Shown one piece after another: positions 27,284 through 35,687 of a stretch of DNA of 64,000 nt. Numbering within the stretch: position 1 is the first letter of the stretch; each line of letters begins with the position of its first letter. The stretch covers positions 3,968,001 through 4,032,000 of the forward strand of contig NZ_CP094527.1 in assembly GCF_022811725.1 (NCBI RefSeq), read 5' to 3'. The notes under the pieces were generated by a model. It did not search any database and was not told the DNA's origin. It saw nothing but the letters and a program-made list of their open reading frames with translations. Made by a program: the position numbers and the translations under genes. Source of the stretch: Mucilaginibacter sp. SMC90. GTDB taxonomy: Bacteria; Bacteroidota; Bacteroidia; Sphingobacteriales; Sphingobacteriaceae.

Positions 27284-27571
27284 ATCGAAATTTTTTAAAT
27301 GTTAAAGCAATTTTTAAACTAAAAATGACCCAACTGCGACCTTGACATCATTTATATCACAATTATAACTTAAAAAAACATCAAATAGAAATTTAATTTC
27401 AAGTTTTTATTAAAAAAATCATGTTTTACAATTATAAAATTTGTATTTTAGTGACATTAACATAATTTATATCATTTTTTAAATGATATTTTATTAAAAA
27501 ATCAACCATTAAAACAAAATCAATAAAATAAAATGACTTACAACCATGATTTTTATTGATAATTTAAAAAA
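27284..27571. promoter_or_regulatory. Divergent control region nirB / siroheme methyltransferase
   Basis: A 288-base AT-rich gap separates the two divergent starts. The word TTTATATCA occurs at 27351-27359 and 27466-27474, each preceded by GACAT or GACATTA at short distance, and ATCATTT with AAATGAT forms a palindrome at 27473-27489. A related palindrome lies in the other nitrate leader at 23938. These are candidate operator sites of one nitrogen or nitrate regulator, but the factor is not encoded in the window. Confidence 0.4.
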
Positions 27572-28300
27572 ATGCAAAAAATTATATCAAATCCTGAACT
27601 TTTTATACTTGGAGCCGGCCCCGGAGACCCAGAATTACTAACAATGAAGGGATATAGGGTATTACAAGAGGCAGATGTGATATTATATGACAACCTGGCA
27701 AATAAAGAATTACTGGCGATAAGCCGGGAAGATTGCGAAAAAGTATACGTGGGCAAGCAGCCTTACGGCGACTATACCCCCCAGGAAACCATTCATGAAT
27801 TAATAAAGCACTATGCTTTTACCAAAGGCAACGTAGTACGATTAAAAGGAGGCGATCCATTTATATTTGGCCGTGGGTTTGAGGAGATCATTTACGCGCG
27901 GCAACATGGTATTACCACACATTATATTCCGGGCGTAACAAGCATGCAGGCTTCGGGGCTGGAAGATATTCCGCTAACTCACCGGCAGGTAAGCGAAAGC
28001 GTTTGGATGGTAACCGGTACAAAAAAAGACGGTAGCCTATCAGCCGACCTTACCTGCGCCATGCACAGCAACGCAACCGTAGTTATATATATGGGCATGA
28101 AAAAACTCGCGGAAATAGCCTCGGCGTATATAAACGCAGGCAAAGGCGATACACCGGCCGCCATTATACAACACGCATCATTACCCCAACAGAAATCAGC
28201 AAAGGGAAAGGTAAGAGATCTCGAAGCCATTGCTGCCGACAATCAACTTACCTACCCCGCTATTATTATTATAGGCGATGTTGTTAACGTTAAAAACTAA
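27572..28300 (+). CDS. cobA: Uroporphyrinogen-III C-methyltransferase
   Basis: This 242-residue protein has all the SUMT signatures: LGAGPGDPELLTMKGYRVL at the N-terminus, VRLKGGDPFIFGRG around residue 90, and VTSMQASGLEDIPLTHR around 125. The enzyme adds two methyl groups from S-adenosylmethionine to uroporphyrinogen III to give precorrin-2, the branch point to siroheme. It is divergent from nirB, which needs siroheme, and the downstream unknown gene starts five bases after its stop. A ferrochelatase/dehydrogenase domain is absent, so another gene must finish siroheme. The alternative symbol sumT would fit equally. Confidence 0.94.
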   Translation: MQKIISNPELFILGAGPGDPELLTMKGYRVLQEADVILYDNLANKELLAISREDCEKVYVGKQPYGDYTPQETIHELIKHYAFTKGNVVRLKGGDPFIFGRGFEEIIYARQHGITTHYIPGVTSMQASGLEDIPLTHRQVSESVWMVTGTKKDGSLSADLTCAMHSNATVVIYMGMKKLAEIASAYINAGKGDTPAAIIQHASLPQQKSAKGKVRDLEAIAADNQLTYPAIIIIGDVVNVKN

Positions 28301-28305
28301 GAGAA

Positions 28306-28665
28306 ATGAAAATAAGGATAAAAGGAAACTCACTACGCTATCGTTTAACTAAAACCGACGTAGAAAAATTTGACACCAATGGCTACCTGGAGGAAGCGAC
28401 TCAATTTGGAAGCAAAGTGTTTAAATACGCACTGCAGCGCTCAGCGCAAAATTCTTTAACAGCAAGCTTTAACAACGATACCATAACCATGTATATGCCG
28501 GTTACTATGGCGCTTGAATGGACAAGCACCGACCAGGTTGGCTATGAAAACAATACCGGCGCAATGTACCTCCTTATTGAAAAGGATTTTAAATGCCTGG
28601 ATAATGTTGCAGAAGACCAAAGCGATAATTATCCAAATCCCCTGAGTTTAAAACTTCAGCATTGA
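28306..28665 (+). CDS. Small unknown protein co-transcribed with the siroheme gene
   Basis: The 119-residue product begins MKIRIKGNSLRYRLTKTDVE and is a compact alpha/beta soluble protein without signal peptide or membrane segment. I do not recognise it as a characterised family; similar small proteins seem to recur in Bacteroidetes nitrate loci. It starts five bases after the methyltransferase stop, so the two are surely one transcript. A role in nitrate or siroheme metabolism is suggested by position only. Confidence 0.75.
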   Translation: MKIRIKGNSLRYRLTKTDVEKFDTNGYLEEATQFGSKVFKYALQRSAQNSLTASFNNDTITMYMPVTMALEWTSTDQVGYENNTGAMYLLIEKDFKCLDNVAEDQSDNYPNPLSLKLQH

Positions 28666-28854
28666 AACGGTTGTTCATTACCATCAAATGAAAACCGGTT
28701 TCATTGCCATACAAACGATCTGCAATGAAAATATTTCCGGGAATTACAGCACAATAATTGCAACAAGCAAAAAAATGGACTTTCCTGATGGGATTATATA
28801 AAGTCACTTTATATAATTTAAATCCATAGCGGACGAGGCAAAAGAAGCATAGGT

Positions 28855-29088
28855 TTATGCTGTCTTCATTTTATTTTTTCGGCTCAGATGCCGGATAGTA
28901 AACAATAAAGCTACCAACATCAATACCCAAACCCAGGTATCCAGCGGGCATCCATCCGGGCCGCCATCATTACCATCGCAAAGCCCGTCTCCCGGGTCAG
29001 CAAAACTCATGGATATTGTAAGTAAATTAAATACCGCAATGGCCAATATGGTTTTCCATTTTGATACAATCGTAGATAAAAAATACAT
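28855..29088 (-). CDS. Small secreted or membrane peptide with DGxDGGPDGCP motif
   Basis: The start at 29088 gives 77 residues: an N-terminal hydrophobic signal (about 8-30), a short Asp/Gly-rich segment (DPGDGLCDGNDGGPDGCPLD), a second hydrophobic span (about 52-66) and a basic tail RHLSRKNKMK. This tripartite layout resembles small Bacteroidetes proteins with an acidic linker, a C-terminal span and lysine/arginine tail, like other protein-sorting tags. It follows the large T9SS protein gene (the two are four bases apart), so it may be co-transcribed. Function unknown. A longer upstream start would overlap the neighbour. Confidence 0.6.
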   Translation of the reverse strand: MYFLSTIVSKWKTILAIAVFNLLTISMSFADPGDGLCDGNDGGPDGCPLDTWVWVLMLVALLFTIRHLSRKNKMKTA

Positions 29089-29092
29089 ACCG

Positions 29093-32000
29093 TTATTGTT
29101 TAAAGAACATTCCACTTCCAATTCTATCTCCTGTGCCTTCATTAACTGCAACTACTATGTAAAGCCCCCGGCCCAAATCGTTAACATTTTCTTGTATTGT
29201 ATTTGTGCCTGTTGCCGAGAGTTTTTTGACTATAGCCCCGGATGGACTAACTATATTTATCCTAACAGGTCTTGACGATGTTTGTTCTAACTTTATATTA
29301 ACCGTACTTGACGACACTACGGTTGGATAAACCAGAAACTTACTTACACCCGTCCCCGGCTGAATATCGAAATTAATGTTATCAGATAATTTATTTTCGC
29401 CGGTTACAAGGCTTTGGCTAAGCCGGTAGACTATCCGGCCGGTACCCGGAGTTTGATCCGTGTAACCATATTTACCCGCACCAGTTGACTGCAAGCTATC
29501 AATTGTTAAAAAAGTTTTACCGCCGTCTGCGCTTTTCTGAACAGCGAACCCGGTAAAATTACTTTCGTTATCGGTTTCCCAATTTAAGGCGATCCCGTCT
29601 GTAACTTTCTTTCCGCTAAAGCTTAGCAAACGATAATCATGTCCGGGAACTATTCCAATAGTAAGATAAAACCTGTCATGAGCATAACTGGCAGGATTTG
29701 TTTCAACTTTGAATGCGTATTCTGCATTATGCACAACATCAAGCGAATCATTGGTGTATTTATCCTTGAGATAAATCGAGTATCTCGCATCAATATTCTT
29801 TTTTATGGGCGATGTAAGCTTATATGTTCCATAATTAGAAAAGGTAACGATCAGGTTTACACGCTTTAATTTTTCGAGATTGCCGGTGTAATTGGCAAAA
29901 CACCCTACCGAATCACTGCTCAGCGAATAAAATAAATCGCCCTGTCCCGATGGCTGATAGTATGGTGCGTCTTCGCCTGTAACAAATTTAGAATCAGAAC
30001 TTCCGTCGAAATTTATATCTGTAGAGTTATGAACAACGGTGTCCTGCACAAGTTCCATAGTAAGCCGGGGCAAAGTACTTATACTTTCACTAATAGGTTT
30101 ACTTGCAGCAAAAGAGGCCGAAATATTTCTATCAGGGTTACCAACCACATTAAAAACCGGATTTGATGATGGCGCCCCCGTGTAATTAGAATACGGCACC
30201 TTCATGCTTTCATCAAATTTGATACCCACTGCACCGGAAGGAGCTAAAATAAAAAAGCCTTGCCCTGACAAAGCATACCGGCTTGCCCCCGCTCCTACAG
30301 AACCAGTATAGGCGTCATACAGTGCGAACTTGGTAGATGAACTATTGGTTCCCGTACTGGCATCTTTTACCAGCATGTAGTAAAATTTATGGGTAATGTT
30401 AGTGGAGGTATTTGCGGTGTTAGCCAGGTAAAGCTTTTGCAAATCAATTACTGAGGCATATGGATTTCCGATCAGGTTTAAACCTTGCTTGGTTGCGTTT
30501 GCATGATAGGAAAAAGTAGTTGGCGCACTTACAGTAGTGGCTGTATAATAAGTAGGCGGCGTACCCGGAAAATTAACGATATTGGCTGTAAGCTGTGCAT
30601 TGGTGGCACCCGTACCTGTACCCTTTATAACCGTGCCGAAAAAATTCAATGTAGCATTATCCGTTGCAGGAAATGGCCTTACGAAAGGATTAACCACATT
30701 CCTGCTCCCTCTAAAATAGTATAAAAAGCCGTTTGCTGCCGGCAAACCCTGGCTTGTTGAACTAAATGGCTTATACTCATTATTTAACACCTGGTTTACA
30801 TTTGCACTAACAGGAGCGTTTTCGTCATAAACAAAAACCGAGGGACTGTTGTTTGTGGCGACCGCATCGTCAAACCCGTTTGCAGATCCACCCGGACCTG
30901 TAATATAGGTGGTAGCTTTTAGCGGTAAAAGATTATAAGTAGGAAGTGAACCAGTTGTAGTAAATGTTGTTGTACCATTTGTAACCGGCGACGAAAGCAG
31001 CATGTAACGGCGCAATGTACCTTTCACATAACGCTGAACGTTGATGCTGCCGGTAATACTACTGACAAAGCCCCCCGATGCAAGATTCCCGATACTGGCA
31101 TCACCCGTTGAGCCCGACAGTAAAGTAAGCGCGGTAGTAGTTGATGTAGCATTCCCCACAGCGAGGGTTGATAATGAAGTTGAAGATGGGCTTATTACAT
31201 TTAAAGTATATAATGGCGCAACAGTGAACTTACTACCCGAGGCCATTGTTTTGGTGCCACCACCTGTAAAAGTTACGTTGTAGAAATTTGTGCCATTGCT
31301 TGTGGCATCGGTGAGGCTTTGCGTTGTACCATCAAAAGTAATAGTAGGTGTAGCATTTGGTGTAAAGATTCCGGTATTGATATAATCTTTTGAGATACTT
31401 AAGGCCCCCGTCCCCATGGTCATGGTACCTGCGTTACTGAGCGATCCGTTTATATCAATTGTCCCTGCGCCACCGGTAACCGTTGCCGCCGAATTATTTG
31501 TCCAGGTGGCAGCTGTTGAACCTGTAACACCGACTCTTGTAGCTGTATTGGTTGCATTGGAAAACGACGCATTTGACGACGTGACAAATGTGGAATCGAT
31601 GTTTAAATAGCTTGTTTGTCCGGCAGTTGTACCGCCGATAACAGCAGTACCTGTTCCTTGTATAATCAGGTTATCATAAGTGGGGTCCGTTGCGGCATTG
31701 GTATTCACAGGTCCACCACCAGGCCCGAATCCCTGTATGGAGGTAGTGTAGATTATAGGGTTTGCCCCTTTATAGTTAACAGTGGCCTTCCCCCCTGGAT
31801 TATGGTCACCATAAAAATTACAGGACGCATAAGGTACTGGAATACTTCCGATAGCGTTAGTAGCATTTAAAATTAATGTTGGATTAGTATTGGTATTAGT
31901 TGTTTTGTACGATGTACGGGCATTCACGGTAAAATAAGCAGCGTTTTGACTGGTTACACTATGATTTGTAAAGGTTATCTGGTTACCTATTGTCATAGTA

Positions 32001-32620
32001 CCATTTTCCAACCTGAACCCGCTTCCATTTTGTTGTTTTACGTTTAGATGTATATTTACGTTATTGCTGACTGTTAGCGTGTTAATCTCTGAAAATAAAA
32101 ATGAAAAACTGCCATAAGTAGCTGAATTAGTACCGATCTGTATGTTGGTGCAGGAGATCGTACCGGTTCCTCTCATATCATTAAAAATGGTACCACTTGT
32201 ATTGGTATTGACATCCTGGGCAATATCACCTGTTACGGTCAATGTCGCGCCATTTACAGTTAATATTGTTCCGGTCAGCGACGTGCCAGTTAAGACTCCT
32301 CCCGAAACGTATTGAATCCGTCCAAAAGTGATAGAAGCAACGGTTACACTGGTATTTAAAACCGGTTGGTTGGTATATGTGGATCCGGTTACTCCAAATT
32401 GAACTATATCATCTGTTCGTCCACCGCTTCCGGGATAAGTTGCGGTTCCTGTGCCACTACCGGTTATTGTCCAGTTAGAAGTAGTATTCCAATCCGTCGA
32501 TGTACTGCCATCCCAGTTAAAAACATAGGAAGCAAACACGTGATCTGTACAAAATAAAAAAATTATAAAAAGCAGCAAAGCTACCTTTCTTCGCATTTTG
32601 GGGGCGGCTCTAAAATGCAT
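29093..32620 (-). CDS. Large T9SS-exported repeat protein
   Basis: The 1175-residue protein has a signal peptide (about 10-30), a Ser/Thr/Asn/Gly-rich beta-helix-like region (about 30-500) with autotransporter-type repeats such as FNWDGSTSTDWNTTSNW, a middle region (about 520-950), a fibronectin-like part (about 985-1080, ALNWETDNESNFTGFAVQKS) and a C-terminal type IX secretion sorting domain (about 1095-1175, with YPTVVSS and LGRGLYIVVA). The C-terminal domain directs passage through the type IX secretion system and surface attachment. It probably acts in adhesion. It is followed by the small peptide gene at 28855. Confidence 0.82.
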   Translation of the reverse strand: MHFRAAPKMRRKVALLLFIIFLFCTDHVFASYVFNWDGSTSTDWNTTSNWTITGSGTGTATYPGSGGRTDDIVQFGVTGSTYTNQPVLNTSVTVASITFGRIQYVSGGVLTGTSLTGTILTVNGATLTVTGDIAQDVNTNTSGTIFNDMRGTGTISCTNIQIGTNSATYGSFSFLFSEINTLTVSNNVNIHLNVKQQNGSGFRLENGTMTIGNQITFTNHSVTSQNAAYFTVNARTSYKTTNTNTNPTLILNATNAIGSIPVPYASCNFYGDHNPGGKATVNYKGANPIIYTTSIQGFGPGGGPVNTNAATDPTYDNLIIQGTGTAVIGGTTAGQTSYLNIDSTFVTSSNASFSNATNTATRVGVTGSTAATWTNNSAATVTGGAGTIDINGSLSNAGTMTMGTGALSISKDYINTGIFTPNATPTITFDGTTQSLTDATSNGTNFYNVTFTGGGTKTMASGSKFTVAPLYTLNVISPSSTSLSTLAVGNATSTTTALTLLSGSTGDASIGNLASGGFVSSITGSINVQRYVKGTLRRYMLLSSPVTNGTTTFTTTGSLPTYNLLPLKATTYITGPGGSANGFDDAVATNNSPSVFVYDENAPVSANVNQVLNNEYKPFSSTSQGLPAANGFLYYFRGSRNVVNPFVRPFPATDNATLNFFGTVIKGTGTGATNAQLTANIVNFPGTPPTYYTATTVSAPTTFSYHANATKQGLNLIGNPYASVIDLQKLYLANTANTSTNITHKFYYMLVKDASTGTNSSSTKFALYDAYTGSVGAGASRYALSGQGFFILAPSGAVGIKFDESMKVPYSNYTGAPSSNPVFNVVGNPDRNISASFAASKPISESISTLPRLTMELVQDTVVHNSTDINFDGSSDSKFVTGEDAPYYQPSGQGDLFYSLSSDSVGCFANYTGNLEKLKRVNLIVTFSNYGTYKLTSPIKKNIDARYSIYLKDKYTNDSLDVVHNAEYAFKVETNPASYAHDRFYLTIGIVPGHDYRLLSFSGKKVTDGIALNWETDNESNFTGFAVQKSADGGKTFLTIDSLQSTGAGKYGYTDQTPGTGRIVYRLSQSLVTGENKLSDNINFDIQPGTGVSKFLVYPTVVSSSTVNIKLEQTSSRPVRINIVSPSGAIVKKLSATGTNTIQENVNDLGRGLYIVVAVNEGTGDRIGSGMFFKQ

Positions 32621-32785
32621 AGTTAAGGACCTGTATTTTATTATTGATTGTTTTTTACGAAAACAGATCCAAAAAGTTTCCGTCAGATATAAAAATTAAC
32701 CAATAATTAACACACCCAATGGTTGTTTTACTTTCAGGGGGATGTTTTATAATAAAAAAAAGGTGGCGTTAACAGCAGGTAAAGC

Positions 32786-33313
32786 TTAATTCATCACAAA
32801 GTTTGGAGAGAAATATTGCTTAACAAAAACAGTATCTTTTAATTGGGGATATTCATTGGCCTGCAAAAATATTTTTGCTTCCACCAGCCACTTTGTTTGA
32901 TCGGCGGGTTTATCGGGAGTAATATTAATGCCTTTAACATAACCATCTACCGGCTTAAACGCTGCCATGTAACAAGACGGACATGAACGGTTAAATTGTA
33001 TCTTACCGGCAAGGATGTCGTTTTTTGTTAGTTCAAAGCTTTTACCCGGCATCGGAGCCTTGATATATAAAGTTGCAGTTATTCCGGAGTTTTCCTGGAC
33101 ACTCCAAAACACTCTGTATGTACCTGCTTTGAGATTTGTGTATCCCTCAAAATCGGCCTGTTCGGTAAATAGAAAACTGCAACCAGCACCCGCAGCACAG
33201 GTGGTTAAATTTTTATCATCAATGTCGGGTTCTTGCTTACTGTTGTTTTGTTTACTGCAGGAATAAAAAATGCTACTAAGTAATAATAATGGCAGGATAA
33301 ATTTTGGTTTCAT
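32786..33313 (-). CDS. Hypothetical lipoprotein
   Basis: This 175-residue product has a lipoprotein signal (LLLLSSIFYSCSKQ, Cys near residue 19). The mature part is beta-rich with a CAAGAGCSFLF motif and SCPSC, so four cysteines could form disulfides or bind metal. No family was recognised. It lies between the T9SS protein and an HTH regulator, all on the minus strand but with 165- and 100-base gaps, so co-transcription is not certain. Confidence 0.75.
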   Translation of the reverse strand: MKPKFILPLLLLSSIFYSCSKQNNSKQEPDIDDKNLTTCAAGAGCSFLFTEQADFEGYTNLKAGTYRVFWSVQENSGITATLYIKAPMPGKSFELTKNDILAGKIQFNRSCPSCYMAAFKPVDGYVKGINITPDKPADQTKWLVEAKIFLQANEYPQLKDTVFVKQYFSPNFVMN

Positions 33314-33413
33314 ATTATAGGTTATTTATACTTACCTGTACGTGCGTGTAACACATTGTGCTACAGTAAACTGCAGTATTTTTTTTTTAATAATTACACC
33401 TTATATAAATGCT

Positions 33414-34103
33414 TTAAACCGCGGGCGAAAAATAATTCAGCCTTGTTAATACACTTTTCAATATCACATCGCTAAAACCGCTTTCCTCAACCATATTTAC
33501 TATCCTTGAACTATAATATTCCTTAGTTATGTTATCCATATCAATGTAAAGAGCTTTCGACAACAATATCAGCTTTTCGGGGCCAGGGTTTTTCTTACCA
33601 CATTCTATCCGGCTTAATTCGGCCCGGTCAATATTTGTTTCGCGGCTTAATTTCTCCTGCGAAATTTTCAATGCTAAACGATGTTTTTTTATAAACGCTC
33701 CAAAACTAAGGCTATCAGAAGTTTCCTTAATTACGTCGCTGGTGCTATCGTTAGCATTGGCCCCGATAGAAGGTATGGCAGGCAATTGATCAACAGCATT
33801 TAAATTATCAAACAATGAAGAAAAACGAGATGTCATCCGGCTAAATAAAGCAACATCTATGCTATATCTGGTATCAGCTTTGGTTCCGCTTATTTTAACC
33901 ATTCCTATAGTTTTCAATTCGGCTACATGTTTCAGTATGTTTTCCATTTCAAATGGTACACTGCACATCTCTTTTTTGCTAACGGCATTACCGTTTTCAA
34001 TAATCATCCTGATTATATAAACTCTTACCGGAAGAGCGAGTATGCGTGCAAAGCTGGCAAGCTCACTATCGGTTTCTGTGAATTTTGATTTTAATGACAA
34101 CAT
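33414..34103 (-). CDS. Hybrid transcription regulator: ArsR-like winged helix plus XRE
   Basis: The 229-residue protein has an N-terminal winged-helix domain (about 10-100, with FARILALPVRVYIIRMI) and a C-terminal XRE/Cro helix-turn-helix (about 130-190, with LKISQEKLSRETNIDRAELS). The N-domain is a clear paralogue of the stand-alone 111-residue protein at 40863. A protein with two different DNA-binding folds is unusual. It ends just before the lipoprotein gene at 32786, and the terminator of the beta-helix lipoprotein lies upstream of it. Target genes are unknown, possibly the neighbouring surface genes. Confidence 0.82.
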   Translation of the reverse strand: MLSLKSKFTETDSELASFARILALPVRVYIIRMIIENGNAVSKKEMCSVPFEMENILKHVAELKTIGMVKISGTKADTRYSIDVALFSRMTSRFSSLFDNLNAVDQLPAIPSIGANANDSTSDVIKETSDSLSFGAFIKKHRLALKISQEKLSRETNIDRAELSRIECGKKNPGPEKLILLSKALYIDMDNITKEYYSSRIVNMVEESGFSDVILKSVLTRLNYFSPAV

Positions 34104-34145
34104 AGATATGATAAAAAAACAGCAATGATCTCCGTTAATGTAAAA

Positions 34146-34171
34146 AGGCCTCCCAGCTTACCGGGAGACCT
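34146..34171 (-). terminator. Rho-independent terminator after the beta-helix lipoprotein gene
   Basis: GGGAGACCT (34163-34171) pairs with AGGCCTCCC (34146-34154) with one G-U pair; on the minus strand a T run follows at 34146-34142. Confidence 0.82.
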
Positions 34172-34190
34172 CTTTACAAGCGTTGGTTAA

Positions 34191-35651
34191 TTATTTTCTA
34201 ACAGCGCCCGGAGTTGTATATGGCATAGTTTGAGGATCAAAGTTGGCCCAGCCAGCAGTCCAGTCTGTTGAACCGAAAGCACCTTTGTAATCAACTTTCT
34301 CAAAGAAAGCATCTGTTAATTTCGCATCGGTAAACAGAGCGCCTGTAGCTACAATTGAACCAGCCTTTACAGTAAAGTCAGGAGTACCTGCGTTAGCAAA
34401 ATCAGATGAGAATTTGAACGGAGAGTTGATAACTAAATCGGCATATTTTGTAGCGTCAAAAACATTCTCAGCTCTAAGTTTGGTTTCAAACGCTGCTTTG
34501 TTTTCACCTTTAACTTCGTTGCTTTTTTTGTTGCTACCTAAAATAATATTGTTTTTGAATACCAAACGACCAGCAGTGTAATTACCTAAAGTAGAGTTAG
34601 GTGTAGTTTCTTTTGTATCATCGATATAGATACCTTCAACATAACCTGAGAAGATTGAATTAAAGCAGCTTATTGCTGAATTACGACGGATCTGCGCACC
34701 ATGCTGATAGTTAGCATTAACGTTCGTTTCGCCATCTTTAGTGATTGGGCCTAACAGTGTCATGTTAGAGAATACTACAGAAGTTTGCGGTGTTTTGTCT
34801 GAGCCTGAACCATCGTTATCGCTTTCAAAGCTGTTTGAACCAGAGATATCGGCAATAGTTTTAAAGCGCTGGCTTAAACCAAACTGTATTTTACCGGCAA
34901 AACCAAAGTCAGTATCAAAGTCGTCATCTAAACTACCCATTGCAATAAGGTGTTTACATTGTACTGTACCACCAAACCACTCAAAGGCGTCGTCACCTGA
35001 ACGGTAAACTTCAACATAATCAATAGTGGTACCTTTACCAACACCACCAAAGGTCAAGCCGTTAATTTCATTATCAGGTGAAAAAGGGATACCTGCATAC
35101 TCAATACGTACATACTTCAATGTACCGGAGTTGTCGTTAGCATCTGTACCACCGTATTGGATATACTTTGCAGCATCGCCTTTAGCATCCAGGCCACCTT
35201 CTATACCAACGTTATCGCCCTGATTAACGGGGGCCTTACCTAAAAGGATGATACCACCCCAATCGCCGTTTGCACGTGCGCCTGCATCAAATTGAGATGT
35301 AAATACAATCGGCTTATCAGCAGTACCAACCGCCATAATTTTAGCACCGCGGGTTACTGTCAAAGTAGCTTTGCTTGATTTTTCACCTTTAATTATTGTT
35401 CCTGGCTCAATAGTAAGTGTTGCACCATTGGTAACGTAAACAAATCCTTTCAATAAATAAATTTTATCAGCCTTCCAGGTAGTGTTGGCAGCAATATCAC
35501 CAGTTACTGTAACAACGTTACTTACTGCAGTAGTATCTTTTGGCGGATTGGTGTCAATAACAGCCTCTTTCTTGCTGCAGGCAGCTGTAAAAAGAGCCAC
35601 GATACACGCTAATAATAATCCTTGTTTTTTCATAATTTTTGTTTTTTTCAA
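34191..35651 (-). CDS. Beta-helix outer-surface lipoprotein partner of the TonB receptor
   Basis: The 486-residue product starts with a lipoprotein signal (ALFTAACSKKEAV, Cys about residue 25) and continues with right-handed beta-helix turns (GTIIKGEKSSKATLTVTRGA, GADAFEWFGG-like repeats). In Bacteroidota such lipoproteins follow a TonB receptor of the type found directly upstream here, in the manner of a two-component outer-membrane uptake system. The receptor gene ends 37 bases upstream of this start. Substrate unknown; iron complexes or a small nutrient are plausible. I saw no sequence feature that decides. Confidence 0.78.
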   Translation of the reverse strand: MKKTKIMKKQGLLLACIVALFTAACSKKEAVIDTNPPKDTTAVSNVVTVTGDIAANTTWKADKIYLLKGFVYVTNGATLTIEPGTIIKGEKSSKATLTVTRGAKIMAVGTADKPIVFTSQFDAGARANGDWGGIILLGKAPVNQGDNVGIEGGLDAKGDAAKYIQYGGTDANDNSGTLKYVRIEYAGIPFSPDNEINGLTFGGVGKGTTIDYVEVYRSGDDAFEWFGGTVQCKHLIAMGSLDDDFDTDFGFAGKIQFGLSQRFKTIADISGSNSFESDNDGSGSDKTPQTSVVFSNMTLLGPITKDGETNVNANYQHGAQIRRNSAISCFNSIFSGYVEGIYIDDTKETTPNSTLGNYTAGRLVFKNNIILGSNKKSNEVKGENKAAFETKLRAENVFDATKYADLVINSPFKFSSDFANAGTPDFTVKAGSIVATGALFTDAKLTDAFFEKVDYKGAFGSTDWTAGWANFDPQTMPYTTPGAVRK

Positions 35652-35687
35652 TTTGAATCAGTTGTTTTAAGTTATTTGTATCCGTTG

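Noticed and set aside
28688..28801. 37-codon plus-strand frame after the siroheme operon
   Set aside because: Too short and without homology; I could not support it as a gene.
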